Assembly (NCBI GenBank): GCA_009746045.1
Contig: RPFO01000065.1
Coordinates: forward strand, 9,387,128-9,451,127
Direction of reading: 5' to 3'
Origin: Mesostigma viride
Taxonomy: Eukaryota > Streptophyta > Mesostigmatophyceae > Mesostigmatales > Mesostigmataceae
Length of the DNA: 64,000 nucleotides
The notes under the pieces are model-generated. The model saw nothing but the letters and a program-made list of their open reading frames with translations. It searched no databases and had not been told where the DNA came from. This document shows positions 22,514 to 33,865 of the stretch, one piece after another. The position numbers and the translations under genes were made by a program. Each line of letters opens with the position of its first letter. Positions within the stretch are counted from its first letter, which is position 1.

Positions 22514-23787
22514 TATCATCATCATCATCATCATCATCATCGCCATCATCATCATCACGACCATCATCATCGTCGCCCCTGGCATCGCTGGCACCCCCCA
22601 CCCCACAGGGCCGCCTCTCCTACCACCACTTCCCCTCGTATTTGGCCCGGTACTCGCAATGCCACTACCCGTTCCTCGACCGCGCCAACCTGGGTGCAGA
22701 CTTCCACGAGTCCCTGCCCATTGGCACGGTGAAGGCCAACGCGGCCGACCTGGCCCGGCTGGCGTCCCAGCCGGACGTGCCGGACAAGTTCCGTCGAACG
22801 TCATGGCTCGACCGGTGCAGCAAGTCATGCGCGGTCGTGGGCGGTGGGGGCACGCTACTGGGGCTAGGGCAGGGGCCGGAGATTGACGGTCACGAGATCA
22901 TCATACGTGTGAATGTGGGCCCGGTGGCCGGGTATGAACAGGACGTGGGCAGCCGGACCACGATCCGCGTATTCTACCCAGAGTCGTATGCGCCTCGGGC
23001 GGATGCACCGAGCCCCACATTCACTCATGACGGAAACGACGGCGGCGGTGGTGGCGGTGGTGGTGGTGGTGCCTCGCAGGGAAAGAGACAAGGGAGGAGG
23101 GACATGGCGGAACTGTATGCAATGGTGGCATTCAAGCCTCTCGACGTGAAGTGGTTGGCAGCGGCGCTTGACAAGAAGAATCGCGGCAGGCCTTACAAGG
23201 GTGCCTTCTATCAGAAGGTCGAGGTGGTTCCCCTGGTCGCGGGCCCCTTTGTGCTGGTTCACCCGTATATCGTCCGAGCGGTGAGATCCCACTGGCTCTT
23301 GCGGAAAAAGGAGGGCGAGTGGCCGACGACGGGAATGATCGCGATCATGCTCGGCATGCTGCTGTGCGAGAGGGTGACCGCATACGGGTACTCCTACCCG
23401 GGCAGTTCGAGCGCGCACTACGGGCACTACTACGGCAGAGACGTGTACGACGTTGCGTGCGGCCACCACGCGTTTGAGCGCGAGTGGGAGGTGATCGACG
23501 AGCTTGGGGTGAGGTCGCCGAGGGAGTCGGTGCGCAAGCGGGAGGAACTGAACAACCGCAAGGCGGTGGGTGCCAACGGAGGGTTGGTCGTGGCCGGACC
23601 GGTGAAGAGGGTTGCAAGTTGTAAACCGATGCAAAAGGAAAAAAAGAGTTCTGCAGGTGCGGCCAACCGTGGGGCGTTGGAACACAGGAAGGCCGCGTCG
23701 GGCTCTGGAAAGGGGCCGGAGGCATCCACCCCCCCAAACACGTTTAAGATTGAGGTCCGACCAATCCAGGGCTCACGATCTTAAAGA
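22027..23787 (+). CDS. GT29 sialyltransferase-like protein (N-terminus probably in an upstream exon)
   Basis: The catalytic region of a GT29 enzyme is clear. Numbering codons from 22039, the L sialylmotif starts at Cys264 (CAVVGGGGTLLG, then DGHEIIIRVN, then EQDVGSRTT, ending YPES near 316). The S motif is at 428-451 (WPTTGMIAIMLGMLLCERV; its Cys would pair with Cys264). Motif III is HYGHYY near 460, and the VS motif is H477-x4-E482. YPES is typical of the animal ST3Gal branch rather than plant SIA proteins. Family members are Golgi type II membrane proteins using CMP-sialic acid; whether this one uses Neu5Ac, Kdo or another sugar cannot be told. A (TCA)n microsatellite gives a poly-Ser tract at about 134-180, and a Gly run sits between the motifs. 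The frame is open from 22027 but has no in-frame ATG before 22390, and no membrane anchor. An upstream exon is therefore likely. The stop is TAA at 23782-23784. Confidence 0.85.
22436..22580 (+). repeat. (TCA/TCG)n microsatellite inside the GT29 frame
   Basis: About 45 near-perfect TCA or TCG codons encode poly-serine between the stem region and the catalytic domain. It is a likely length-variable site. Confidence 0.9.
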
Positions 23788-24199
23788 ATCTTACTGCTGT
23801 GATTCGACTCTACTGAATTCTACTACATTCTACTACTAATCTACTAAGTTAGTAGAGGTCACATCCAGTGTCTCATAATCTTAGACCTGGGATTCTTAAA
23901 CGTGGGGGGGGCGTGGGGGTAGAGCATGGAAGGGGCATCAGAAGGCCGGGGTCGTGCGGCGCGGAATGGGGAAGAAATGGCCGTCTAAGATAGCAGCGGC
24001 ATCAAAGCTTCGATACGGAGATAGAACACAAAGGTTCGATCCGGGGACTGGGCGGGTATAGGGCATCGATCGGGGATGCTAAACGCACAAACAAAGTGTC
24101 CGCATGTAGCAAGCACTGGCTGGAGGTGAGTCGCGGCCCCCGGCCTGAAAACATGTCCTTGGATGGGGTCCAGGACATCTGCATGATTCCTATGTGCTC

Positions 24200-24262
24200 T
24201 TAAAAGCACTCCGGTGCTCCGTGACTCCCCAACAGGAGCACGAGTTTAATTAATTAATTAAT
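24200..24262 (+). repeat. SINE 3' end with hairpin and TTAA tail
   Basis: aaaagcactccggtgctccg, then tgactccccaacaggagcac, gagttt and TTAATTAATTAA. gtgctcc pairs with ggagcac around a 13-base loop. Same ending as at 25647-25715 and, inverted, 27183-27250. Confidence 0.7.
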
Positions 24263-24495
24263 CTGCAATAAGCACCTTCCTGAAGGGCATGATCCTGTTG
24301 TCTCTCCACGGCCCCCGCGGCCCAGGGTAGCTGTCCGCAGGTGGATATTATTGCCCCTGATCGAGGAATCAGCCGCTACACTACAGCCTCGTCTACGATT
24401 CCAGTCTAGATCGAGGACGTACAGCTCAGATGAGGATTATATCCCCATCTAGTACTATGTGGCTGGGGCAGGCGCGATGCAGGCGATATTTAAAA

Positions 24496-24605
24496 GAGAC
24501 AAACAGCGCAGGCCCAGAAATCTGGAAGAATCCGGAGGTCCCATGGTAGCTCGAGCCTGCCGGTATCTTATCCGCGTCTGTCGAGTCGTTCCGGATTATG
24601 GAAAT
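24496..24605 (+). repeat. tRNA-like SINE, copy 3
   Basis: Repeats 5096-5190 with about 85 percent identity, including ggtagctcgagcctgccg (A-box-like) and tgtcgagtcgtt (degenerate B box). Confidence 0.45.
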
Positions 24606-24763
24606 GATATTTGTCTGTTGAGTGTGCACTTATTTTTCAATGAGATTAGCATAGTACTCCGTGGCATGCCTATGCGCATGACACGCAAGTACTTACAGTT
24701 ATCAATGAGATAACTGGATCGAGTACTTACTTATTCTTACTTACTTACTTACGTATACTTCTG

Positions 24764-25127
24764 ATGACCGCCCGCTACGCCCGCCTCGATCAGGCCGGGA
24801 AGAATACCACTCGGCCATCCGGCAGGCGACCGAGGAGCAGGAGGACCTCCATGTCCCACTCACGGGACAAGGCGGCTCCCCCACCAGTCCTGCTCACCTT
24901 CCCCTCCCCTGAGGACAAGCAGCGGTTCCTTTCTCGTCGCAAGAGGTTGCACGACCTCACCTGGACGCTGGACGACGACCTAACCCCCGCTCAGCAGCAG
25001 CAGCGAAGCGACCTGTGGCCTGAATATCTCCGCCACAACTGCAGGACCCCCAGAAGCCCAAGGTGAACTGGAGGGGCAGGGACCTGATGATCAACCACAA
25101 GATGTGGTCGCCCCCTGCGGGCTAGAA
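24764..25127 (+). pseudogene. LINE fragments: ORF2 linker joined to ORF1 C-terminus
   Basis: The first part translates in mixed frames as RYARL and YHSAIRQATEEQEDLHV, matching the linker of the LINE protein at about 2100-2200. A second frame from about 24880 reads LLTFPSPEDKQRFLSRRKRL and LDDDLTPAQQQQRSDLWPEY, resembling the C-terminal part of L1-type ORF1 RNA-binding proteins. The two are fused out of order, so this is rearranged debris rather than a gene. Confidence 0.55.
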
Positions 25128-25305
25128 TAGCCCTAGCTTGTAATCATTGGTAGTCACTGCCGCCATGGCAGCCATGCCTAGAATGTTTGCAGCTTGCCGT
25201 GCCACACCTAGTCACGTGCACCGCTAACGCATGGTACACAACCAGCCATAGCCTTTGCTTAGCCCTTGTACAGGCTACCAGCCATGCTACGTCCTGGCTA
25301 TGATT

Positions 25306-25484
25306 ACTTGCCCACGCTCCTTGTTATGATATGCTCACACGGGTCTTATTGCACCCACAGAACCTGCCGGATCGTCTATCATGTCCGATTGCTGCTGTGG
25401 CATGCCTCTGGCATGAAGGATAAAGGGGGTCTCCGCCCTTTCTTCCTGTTGTGCACATAATTAATTAATTAATTAATTAATTAT
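25306..25484 (+). repeat. SINE-family copy with TTAA tail
   Basis: Shares with the reverse complement of 27260-27420 the phrases acgctccttg.tatgatatgc, gggtcttattgcacccacag, tgtggcatgcct.tggcatgaagga and ggggtctc.gccctttct. It ends in (AATT)n at 25459-25483. Confidence 0.65.
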
Positions 25485-25646
25485 CAACATCACTCCGTTG
25501 GGAGTAGATGTAGCACATAGCCCTGAGAAGGGGCATATGGCTTTTAATACTTTCTAGGCTACTTCATGCAAGGGTGGGAATGTAAGCTACCCCTGCTCTA
25601 GGTGCACCAGGGCACCCGCACCCTATATGTGCACATAATGCAGGGA

Positions 25647-25715
25647 TTAAAAGCACTCCGGTGCTCCGTGACTCCCCAACGGGAGCACGAGTTTAATGAA
25701 TTAATTAATTAATGT
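25647..25715 (+). repeat. SINE 3' end with hairpin and TTAA tail
   Basis: ggtgctccgtgactccccaa, then cgggagcacgagttt and an AATT-type tail, followed directly by a LINE fragment. Confidence 0.7.
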
Positions 25716-25953
25716 CCGCGAATACCGTCCCCCACCTTGAGGACCAGCACGGCAAGTATGCCTCACGGCAAGGATGACCTCCGCGCAGTGCTGGAGGAGC
25801 ACGTGACCTGGCCGTAACTTGGCCTAGAAGCTGACCTCGCTGAACACGACGCTCAACACGGTGGAGGCCCGGGTCTCCAATGTAGCCAAGGTCGCCCGCA
25901 AGATCCAACCTCAGCTCACGGCGCTGCAGACCGCGGCACCGGCAGGCATCTGA
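25716..25953 (+). pseudogene. LINE debris
   Basis: A short match to the LINE linker (HLEDQHGKYA, cf. HLKDQHGKYA near 2060) is followed in another frame by a heptad-like stretch NTTLNTVEARVSNVAKVARK ending at a stop near 25951. That stretch resembles a coiled-coil part of an ORF1 protein. Multiple stops and frames show it is not expressed as such. Confidence 0.4.
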
Positions 25954-26189
25954 GGCACATGCTGCACTTGTCTCTCGCCTAAATCAGGTGGAGGGCAAGT
26001 GCGGCCTGCCCGTTAACCCTTAAATGGTACCCAACTGACTGCCATAAATAGCGGACAGTTAGCACTTTGCATCATAATGTCCACAAACCAAGCTAGTAAT
26101 TATTTACGGTCCATACTAGGACCAAAGCACACACATATGTGGACCTCCTTGGGGGTCATATGTCTTGGGTCATGTTGCAATGTCCTATT

Positions 26190-27820
26190 TTTAATTAATT
26201 AATTAATAGACACGTGACTGCGTCACGTGAGCATAAGTCCTCAGTGGGAGGGGAACATGGGATGGAATGGATGGTATAAGCTATATAGGTCCTAGTTACA
26301 GGGGTGTGGGCACCGCGGCCCGAATCGCTATGAATGCCATACTTGGTCACACGTACGCGGAGCCCCACAGGCTTGGGGGTGGTCTCCTTCATCACTACTT
26401 GCCATCTATCCTTGCGCACCATCTGCCTTATTATTACAGACAAACCAGGAGGCTGCCCGGGGGTGAGCCCGTCACGTCTAGTGTAGAAAATGTCCGTGCC
26501 GAGTCTATTATCACGAAAAGTCCACGGGTGGCGGCCCTGCCGCGCGCGGCCGGGGGCACGCCAGGTGAGGACATATCGCCCAGGCTGGGCGGGCTTGGTG
26601 CCAGCTAGTCTATCTGAGGTATCTACCTGATCTGTGCGGGCCAGGTGCCCGGCTAGGCCCAGGCGCCTGTGCCTAATAATGTGGGAAACATAGGGCAAAT
26701 CAGCGTACAAATCCTCATTACTAATGTGCAAACCAAAGGGGCCTTGCGCAGCATCTTGGTGACGGCACCGTCGAGTCGTTGCTCCAGCTCCTGCGTCAGT
26801 GTCCACGTCTCGGCGCCGTAGGTCAGGATCGTCAGAATGACGACCTTGAAGAGGTCACGCTTGACGATCCGGGGTAGGGCGGGGTTGCTCCACCAGCGGC
26901 GGTGGTCATGGAGGTGCGCCCACGCCATGCCGATCCGTGTCGTCATGTCGTCCTCGCAGTCGGGAAGCCACCTGCCGAGCAGCTTGAAGCGGCCTGAAGG
27001 AGGGTAGTTGACCTCGGCATCGTCTAAGAGGCGGAGTGTGGGTGGGGGCCCTGCCATGCCGAGGGCCAGGGCCTCCGTTGGGGGGCTGATTTCTAGACCA
27101 ACCGCCCGGGCCTCGAGCGCTAGGCAGTCCAGCCAAAGTTGGGCAGACTCCGGCTTCTCGATGAGCGTGATGTCGTCGGCATAATTAATTAATTAATTAA
27201 ACTCGTGCTCCCGTTGGGGAGTCACGGAGCACCGAAGTGCTTTTAATCCCTGTGTGTGCACTACAGGAGAAAGGGCAGAGACCCCCAGTCTCCTTCATGC
27301 CAAAGGCATGCCACAGCTGCAATCGGGCGCGGCTAGCTAAAAGGACAGGCTAACGATCCGGCAAACTGTGGGTGCAATAAGACCCATGTGAGCATATCAT
27401 AGCAAGGAGCGTGGGCAAGTAAATGTCGTCGGCATTTATAAATGAGGTCAGCTAGTAAATTCTGCTTGTTAGTCGGCCCCCCTTCCCCAAGCTCGTTCGT
27501 GATCGCTAGGCCAGGGGCACGGCCTGCAATGCTAGCAAAGCGAGCACGTGCCTGGCGCATAACATAATCCACTACAATAATAAACAGGTACGGCGACAGG
27601 ACGCAACCCTGCCAGACGCCGGTCTGCAGTGGGCATGGCGGGGTAATGCCGTGTTGAGTGCGCACGCACCGAAGTGGTCGACCCCTCATACAACGTGCGG
27701 ATGACGGTAATCAGGGGAGTGGGGACGCGAGCGCGAGCAAGTACAGCCCATAGAGTGTCCCAGAGGACAGAATCAAAAGCCTTGATGAAGTCGACGAAGA
27801 TCAGGATGGCGGGAAACTCC
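26190..27820 (-). mobile_element. LINE copy 2, 5'-truncated and SINE-interrupted
   Basis: About 95 percent identical to bases 1-1366 of the first copy. It starts with the TTAATTAA tail and hairpin and stops abruptly at gggaaactcc, inside RT motif A. It carries its own indels (for example a deletion near 26740) but preserves the frame across motif B (QTGVWQGCVLSPYLF) where copy 1 is broken. A SINE interrupts motif C. Adjacent sequence from 27821 (tattattatgagtgc) is unrelated. Confidence 0.85.
27183..27422 (-). mobile_element. SINE inserted in LINE copy 2
   Basis: A 240-bp insertion flanked by a perfect 13-bp duplication, atgtcgtcggcat (27170-27182 and 27423-27435). Read on the minus strand it ends with the hairpin gtgctcc...gggagcac and a (TTAA)n tail, as at 24200 and 25647. 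The duplicated bases encode the YADD of the LINE reverse transcriptase. TSD length and tail are typical of LINE-mediated retroposition. Confidence 0.85.
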
Positions 27821-29255
27821 TATTATTATGAGTGCTACTAAATGTAGCACCCCCTGGCAGGGGATGCGTAGAGTGCGAGACAAAAGAGTCACACCTATAA
27901 TGCAATATTGGATGCCAAATCACGTTTGTTGGTCCTAGTCCTGCCAAGGCAGTTGAATGGGAAGCCAGTAAGGGCCTCTGAGCACTGACATCATGGGGTG
28001 TCCCAGGGACCCAGCTGCAAGCTCTAAAAATAACTGCCCGCTACAAATAGCGGACAGTTTGGCTGGTGATGCCTGCTAGCATTACAAGCTAAATTCTTAT
28101 CCCGTAGCAACAAAAAACATCACGGATGATCAAACATGCTAACAACATCCTGTCCAGGCTGCAGAACATCCATCATAGCATATAAAGATAGGTAACCACG
28201 CCCATGCACAGTCAATAGTCATACTTGTACGTAAAGTCATAGCATGGTAAGGGCACACCCTTGAAACCACACAAGACAAACATGATGCTCACTTTTTTCT
28301 TGTGCTGATGCTTTAATAAACAAGTGCAAGTAAGCCTAGCTCAATGGCAATGCTAGCTAGTTCTCCCTGTATGCTGGGCTTTGTCATACTAGCTGCAAAC
28401 TGGCTATGGGGTGTCCTCTACTAACAAAGGCAGAAAGCTTACCAAAACCTGGCCAGGATACCATCTTTCCAAAAGAATGTAGGCAAGAAAAAAATTTAAA
28501 TTAAATTATAACATGACTCCGTTGGGAGATCATGTAGCACATATTCCCTTGCTGCATGGATGGATGGAGTTAGCATATTGGGGCACCAATGTGCTGGTTG
28601 GATGCAGGTTAAGGAGACCTTTCCAACGCCGTGCCAACCGCCTAGAACAGACAAGGGATTTGAAAGATATCAGGTCCCGAAGTACTGCCGACCGGTGGGC
28701 GGTGGCGGTGCACTCTCAGGGCACAGTGGACAGGACACGTGGCAGGCAGGGCCTGCACACTGAGGCTTTTAGCCTGAACCATCACGTGACTGGGACACAG
28801 TGTACTGAGGATCGACGCAATAGTCCTGCATGCATGTGGCTAGTAGAAGCCAGTGGCCAGCCAGCAGGTCTGCAAGGATGTAACTCCGTGCAGAGCTGTG
28901 GCAGGTCCTGTGCTAACCTAGACACAGGATAGCCAGAGATTCCTGTGTGGTGCTTGTGACGAGGATGCAAGGCAGCGATACGGGGCTCTGGCAAGGTAGC
29001 GTTGCACAGCGTTGCTCATGACCAAGGAACAAGGATGGAACGAGGTATTCATATAGCTCGAGGCCCAACGAGGCAATGAGCGTCTTCATGCACACGAACC
29101 TTGGTCGTCACGACGAGTGGCGAGCCTATCGAGGGTCGTAGGCCTGGTGTGAGGATAAAGATTGCTAGTAGCCAAGCAGCCTAGCTAGGGTCATTCCAGC
29201 CAGCAAGACCAGAAGCTCACAAGCTCGCTGACGAGTCGCTGTACAAATCGTACTA
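27821..29255. other. interval without recognised genes
   Basis: Includes a hairpin aactgcccgcta.caaa.tagcggacagtt at about 28033-28060 (a related form is at 26035-26055) and a SINE-like tail, attaaattataacatgactc plus cgttgggag, near 28497-28525. Frames such as 28513-28932 have no recognisable domain. Confidence 0.45.
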
Positions 29256-30342
29256 TTGCCTTCCTTGCAAGATTTCATGTCTGCCAGCTCATGGTCCAGC
29301 GGCAACGGCACGGGTGAGACGGGTGAGCAGCGTGATTCGCAAGCTTTCTATCCCTATCGTAACAAAGCATACGCTCCTACGTTCGTGCAGGCCGCCTATA
29401 TTGCAAGGGGCTTGGCCGAGGAGGGGTGGGTGGCGGTATCAGTTAGGTTAAATAGTGCCGGAACCTTTTGCCGCCTGAGGCAAATCGGTCCGTCACACTA
29501 TTTTGCCCGGAATAACCACTTCCGAGCACCCAAGTTAATTCGGCCACTGAGCACGCAAATGTAAATGCGCCGGAGCTGCCCGGACTCGAACCCCTGACCT
29601 CCAAGGTGCACAGGTTTTAGTTAGGTTAAATAGTGCCGGAACCTTTTGCCGCCTGAGGCAAATCGGTCCGTCACACTATTTTGCCCGGAATAACCACTTC
29701 CGAGCACCCAAGTTAATTCGGCCGAATTAACTTGGGTGCTCGGAAGTGGTTATTCCGGGCAAAATAGTGTGACGGACCGATTTGCCTCAGGCGGCAAAAG
29801 GTTCCGGCACTATTTAACCTAACTAAAACCTGTGCACCTTGGAGGTCAGGGGTTCGAGTCCGGGCAGCTCCGGCGCATTTACATTTGCGTGCTCAGTGGC
29901 CTAGGCGGATGTCTCATATTCAACCCACCCTCCACGAGGCCAGGTTTTAGTTAGGTTAAATAGTGCCGGAACCTTTTGCCGCCTGAGGCAAATCGGTCCG
30001 TCACACTATTTTGCTCGGAAGTGGTTATTCCGGGCAAAATAGTGTGACGGACCGATTTGCCTCAGGCGGCAAAAGGTTCCGGCACTATTTAACCTAACTG
30101 TATCGGGAGGAGGCAACAGGCCAGCGGCGGCGGATCCCATTGTACAACGGGCTCGCGTCGTCGTGTCTCTGGGCGCGAGGCAGGACGGCCGGGTAGCGGT
30201 GGAGGTGCTGGTGCGGCTACGTGACGCGCTTGCAGCGACTGCCAACGGTGTAGATGTAGCCTATCAGGGCGGCCATATCACAACCGCGGCTCTTGACCTG
30301 GCCAGGGAAGCGCTCAGCCAGATCGTGGCGACAGCGCTATAG
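29256..30342 (+). pseudogene. unidentified reading frame split by a foldback element
   Basis: The first 62 codons run from the ATG at 29256 to the insertion at 29441. If bases 29441-30099 and one GTATC copy are ignored, the same frame continues from GGGNRPAAADPIVQRARVVV through VEVLVRLRDALAATANG to a TAG at 30340-30342, giving about 142 residues in all. Continuity across the empty site shows this was one frame. The product is unknown; the second half is Ala/Val-rich and probably helical. It may be part of an old mobile element, since similar open stretches follow to 31.3 kb. Confidence 0.5.
29441..30099. mobile_element. Foldback-type element with nested palindromes
   Basis: The ends agttaggttaaatagtgccg and their exact complement are flanked by GTATC at 29436-29440 and 30100-30104. 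The interior contains several copies, in both orientations, of a roughly 105-bp unit that ends caagttaattcggcc. Bases 29542-29721 and 29722-29901 form a spacer-free perfect palindrome. Between units lies ccttggaggtcaggggttcg followed by agtccgg, which resembles a tRNA variable/T-arm (B-box). No protein is encoded. Related units occur at 54322-54865. Confidence 0.8.
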
Positions 30343-31346
30343 GTACATAGCATGAGGCTGTTTAACCACTGGGTGGCGACAGATGTGCTGGGGGATCGAG
30401 GGGGTACCGGAGTCCGACATAATCCGGAACGCCAGAGCTCGCGAGGTGGTCAAGGCGTGGAGCACGGCGCAGGTATTTGCCCAAACAATTGAAAATCTGG
30501 TTGCTGTCCTTTTGCAAGAGTCGAGGGGATACGCAAACAGGTTTTATATTACCACTCAGCCTTTCGGGGTATATTCCCGGCTCGACACGCCCAGACCAGA
30601 GACGGCGTCGGGGTGGGGTCCAGAAGTCGAGATATAGTCACCGGGATCGAGAAGACGCCCGAGGACGTCCACTTCAAATGAGTGGACCGACAGGCCGGAG
30701 GGTTCCGTAAAGCGCTCTGCCCAGCGTATCAACGAGGGCGACGGCACTACTGCGACATACGAGGAGAGGCAGAGCGCGGATCTGCACATCCCTCGTGAGT
30801 CGACTCACGAGTACGACCGGATCGGCCGAGGCAAGCAAAACGAGCTTGCTGGTGGTGGGATGCGGTGGGTATGCAATCTTGCTTGGTTTCGGAATCCAGG
30901 CGAGGAGCAGCACGCGGTCGAACGTAAGGAAGACGGTAGACCTGTGAGCTGCGTCTTGGGAGAGTTCAATCCGGACCTTCAGATTGTGGCCACGCCGGTT
31001 GCTGAGAGTGCTGAGGTGCGTGCACAACAGGATCATGAGGCAGCACAGGCGAGCCTGGGCAGGCCAGGAGGCGGCCTCCTCTGGGGTGGGTGAGACGTCA
31101 GCCTGAGGGATTCCCAGAAGCCATAGGCGCGTTGTTTCTTGTATTATAATGCTTCGTAACACACGCGGGGGCGGCAGCGGGAGCGGGGGCGGGAGATGGA
31201 GGTGGTGGAGCAAGGGCAGAAACGGAGGGCCCCGCCAACGTCTTGCCAGAAGGGGATCCAATCCCAACGGCAGAGGGCGTCAATGGCAGGAGGGCATCAA
31301 ATCGGAAACGGAAGGACTCAGGTTGCACAAGGTGAGCAGAGGGCGC
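30343..31346 (+). pseudogene. degraded open frames of unknown origin
   Basis: Successive frames look coding but change phase. Around 30410-30636 one reads SDIIRNARAREVVKAWSTAQ and on to a TAG. From 30638 to 31093 another is open for 152 codons (SVKRSAQRINEGDGTTATYE, later GEFNPDLQIVATPVAESAEV). A third at about 31155-31331 is Gly/Ala-rich and ends RRASNRKRKDSGC before aag|gtgagc, a possible splice donor at 31332. The 10.9-kb LTR element starts 15 bases after that donor. I do not recognise the proteins. Confidence 0.35.
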
Positions 31347-32050
31347 TGTAACGACTAAAAATGTTGTGTTTGCAACAGCCTCAGTATCAACATTGGTGTG
31401 AAAAGATCTTTATACCTGGGTTGGAGTCGCGATCGACAGATAACTTCACGTCCAGAGAAGCAATGAAGATGGATCTTCAACAGTTAAGGGAATGAGTCCC
31501 CACCCTTGTTAGACACAACAGACAAGTTATATCCAAGTCGACTATCTGTTGAAGTTATAGTTGACTTTTAGCAAGGGTTGTTTGATTGATGAAACAAGGA
31601 AACCCTTGAATTACACCATAGCTTTAGCTCTCACGTACGCAGACATGCACGACCTCCACCAACAGGATAAAAGTCATCGTGCATGCAGAGTCGGCTCAAT
31701 CCTAACCCGAAAGGACCAATCAGATGTGAAGATCACTCAAGGTAAGATCCTGTCCTCAGAATCCACAACACAACACAAGGCCAGCACTACAGAATCTCCG
31801 TGACCTGGAACCAGATCCCCCAGGTACAACAGTCTTAAAGAGAATCTATGACTGGTTGAACTAAACCATGCAAAGTACCCCACGTGGATCAGGCCACGAC
31901 CAATGAGGGTAGAACAATAATTCGACAGATCTTAGCAGGCCCAATATCAATCCTACGTCGAAGCCTCCTAACTTTCCAAATAATTGTCCCCAAGAACTCA
32001 TAATAAGATCAACAGTAGGAAAACTTTGGATGTAACATTTGGTTGTTACA
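31347..32050 (-). repeat. 3' LTR of the 10.9-kb element
   Basis: 704 bp, TGTAAC...GTTACA. It has an extra tcga near 31432 that the other LTR lacks. The polypurine tract abuts its right edge at 32051-32064. Confidence 0.85.
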
Positions 32051-33297
32051 TATCTCCCCCTCAAGATAGGAACTCCCAGTTCCTAGAAGCCAAGAAGACT
32101 AAAACAACAACCTCCACAAGAACAACACAACAATAAACAGGAAGTCCGCCACCATCTCTTGGGACAAGCAGATGGGTTTTTACATCCCTGAAGCCAGGGC
32201 CTCCTATCTCATAAACATCTAGTCACATGTGCTTAAAGAAGACAAGTCACATCCTTATCCACTACAAGCCCAGATAATCACAGCAATACTGGAAGTCATC
32301 CCGTCATCATTCTGGAATTCTGGAACTCTGGACTGGAACATCAGAACTGGAATGGAGCCCCCCCCATCATCCATCCTGGAATCCCCCCCCTCACACCACA
32401 ATCCAAAGCCCCCCCCCCTTTTCTTCTCAGCCCTGTTCCTCACAGGCTATACCAATCCCCATTCAGGCCACCTTGCCATTGGGTCCACACATGGGAACTG
32501 CTCCACCATGTGGGCCAACTCTGGCCAGTTCCTGCTAACCTGCAGCACCATGCAAGTCTCAGCAGCCCCTGCCACCATCTGGACAGCATAGCGAAAGCAT
32601 GCCCCAGGAGAAGAGCACCACAGACTGACTCGCAGGGTCCATCACCCAAGTAGAGGACGTCTTGTGCCTGCTCACCCTTGATCTGTACGCCCACCAGAAC
32701 TGCAGAACGGTCTTGACCACAGACCACTTAGCACCTATCAGAGGCACCAGCACCCGTAGTGGCATCAGACGGACCCTGAGTTCCACAGTGTACTTGGGCA
32801 ACCCGGGATTGCAAAAGAGGTAGAAGTCTCCAAAGGAAAACACCGTCTGGTTGAGCTGGAGGAAGAAGGAACCAAATCAAAGTCACCCTTCTGAACTGAA
32901 AACTCCAACAGCTCCCTGTAGGAAGCCTCTCCCATACTCACTGGCTGCAACTGAGTAAATGCCTCCTTCAAGGCCTCAGGTAAGGCTGCTAGCATGTCCT
33001 GCCCCTCAGCAGGCCTCATGTCAATCTCAGGAACCACGTGTCTGAATCATACCAGGCATCAAGCCCTAGGTGAACAACTCCATATGTCGGGGTTACAACA
33101 CAGAAGTCACTCTCCATGTGCCATCCAGGCTCAGATCCCCTCAACCATCCTCAGAAGCTGGTCACCAAAATCTGGATGTCATCTCAGCTTAGTCCAACCA
33201 AACTCCCACCAGAGTCCATCCCACTCAACTCAGATCCCAGTCGGATTCGATGAGTCCACATGAATCCAGGAAGGAGTAAACAGGATCAAGGCACCTA
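32051..33297 (-). pseudogene. degenerate internal region of the 10.9-kb LTR element, left part
   Basis: Minus-strand frames such as 32765-33037 (RPAEGQDMLAALPEALKEAF, then GEASYRELLEFSVQKGDFDL) look once-coding but are short and stop-broken. Their identity within Gag-Pol is not recognised. Cytosine runs occur at 32350-32420. Confidence 0.3.
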
Positions 33298-33805
33298 CAG
33301 GGGTCACCCGCAGTATCGCAACAAGAATCGCAACTACGCAACTTTCCAGGAGGACCAAAAAACACTTTTGTTGCGATTCTTGCGAGGACCGATTTGGACG
33401 AAAAGTTGCGAAACGGCAAACGCGTGGTATCGCAACTAAAGATACACCCCGACGTGAAGTATGTCACTCCTTGGCTGACCGGCGCGAAGAATCAACCGAA
33501 CTGAAATGAGCGGCGTCAGAAAAATGCTTTAGCCGCAGTCGCGCAACATCTAATGATGCGCACATTATCTCGGGCTGGTTTTTACTGCGTCTACACGCGT
33601 TAATCATCACGGGGGTGACGATGAAAGGCAGCACTTGTTATTAGCTTCTGTATCATTGAATTTTTCGCAACCAGTAGTTTTCGTATGATGTATTTCGCGT
33701 ATTTCATCATCGTTCAGGGCCAGGAAAGTCTCGACGCCGTGATGAGATTGCCTTTCTGTCATGAGATTGCTAGCTTTCCGCTAGCCTTCTTTTTGCGGTT
33801 TCGGC

Positions 33806-33865
33806 ATGGCGCAGTTTAGTGTACCTGCGGATACCGTCAACAAGGTAAAGTCGTTATATCATTCG
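33806..33865 (+). CDS. possible first exon within the TIR element
   Basis: An ATG opens MAQFSVPADTVNKVKSLYHS, followed immediately by the strong donor-like gtaagt at 33866. It could be the start of the element's own spliced protein, with the rest lost. No downstream exon could be matched, so this is speculative. Confidence 0.2.

Noticed and set aside
22308..23741. Minus-strand frames (Asp-rich, Met-rich) opposite the GT29 gene
   Set aside because: Produced by the reverse complement of the TCA microsatellite and codon bias of the real gene.
29836..29884. tRNA gene within the foldback element
   Set aside because: Only a T-arm/B-box-like portion is present; no acceptor or D-arm could be paired.
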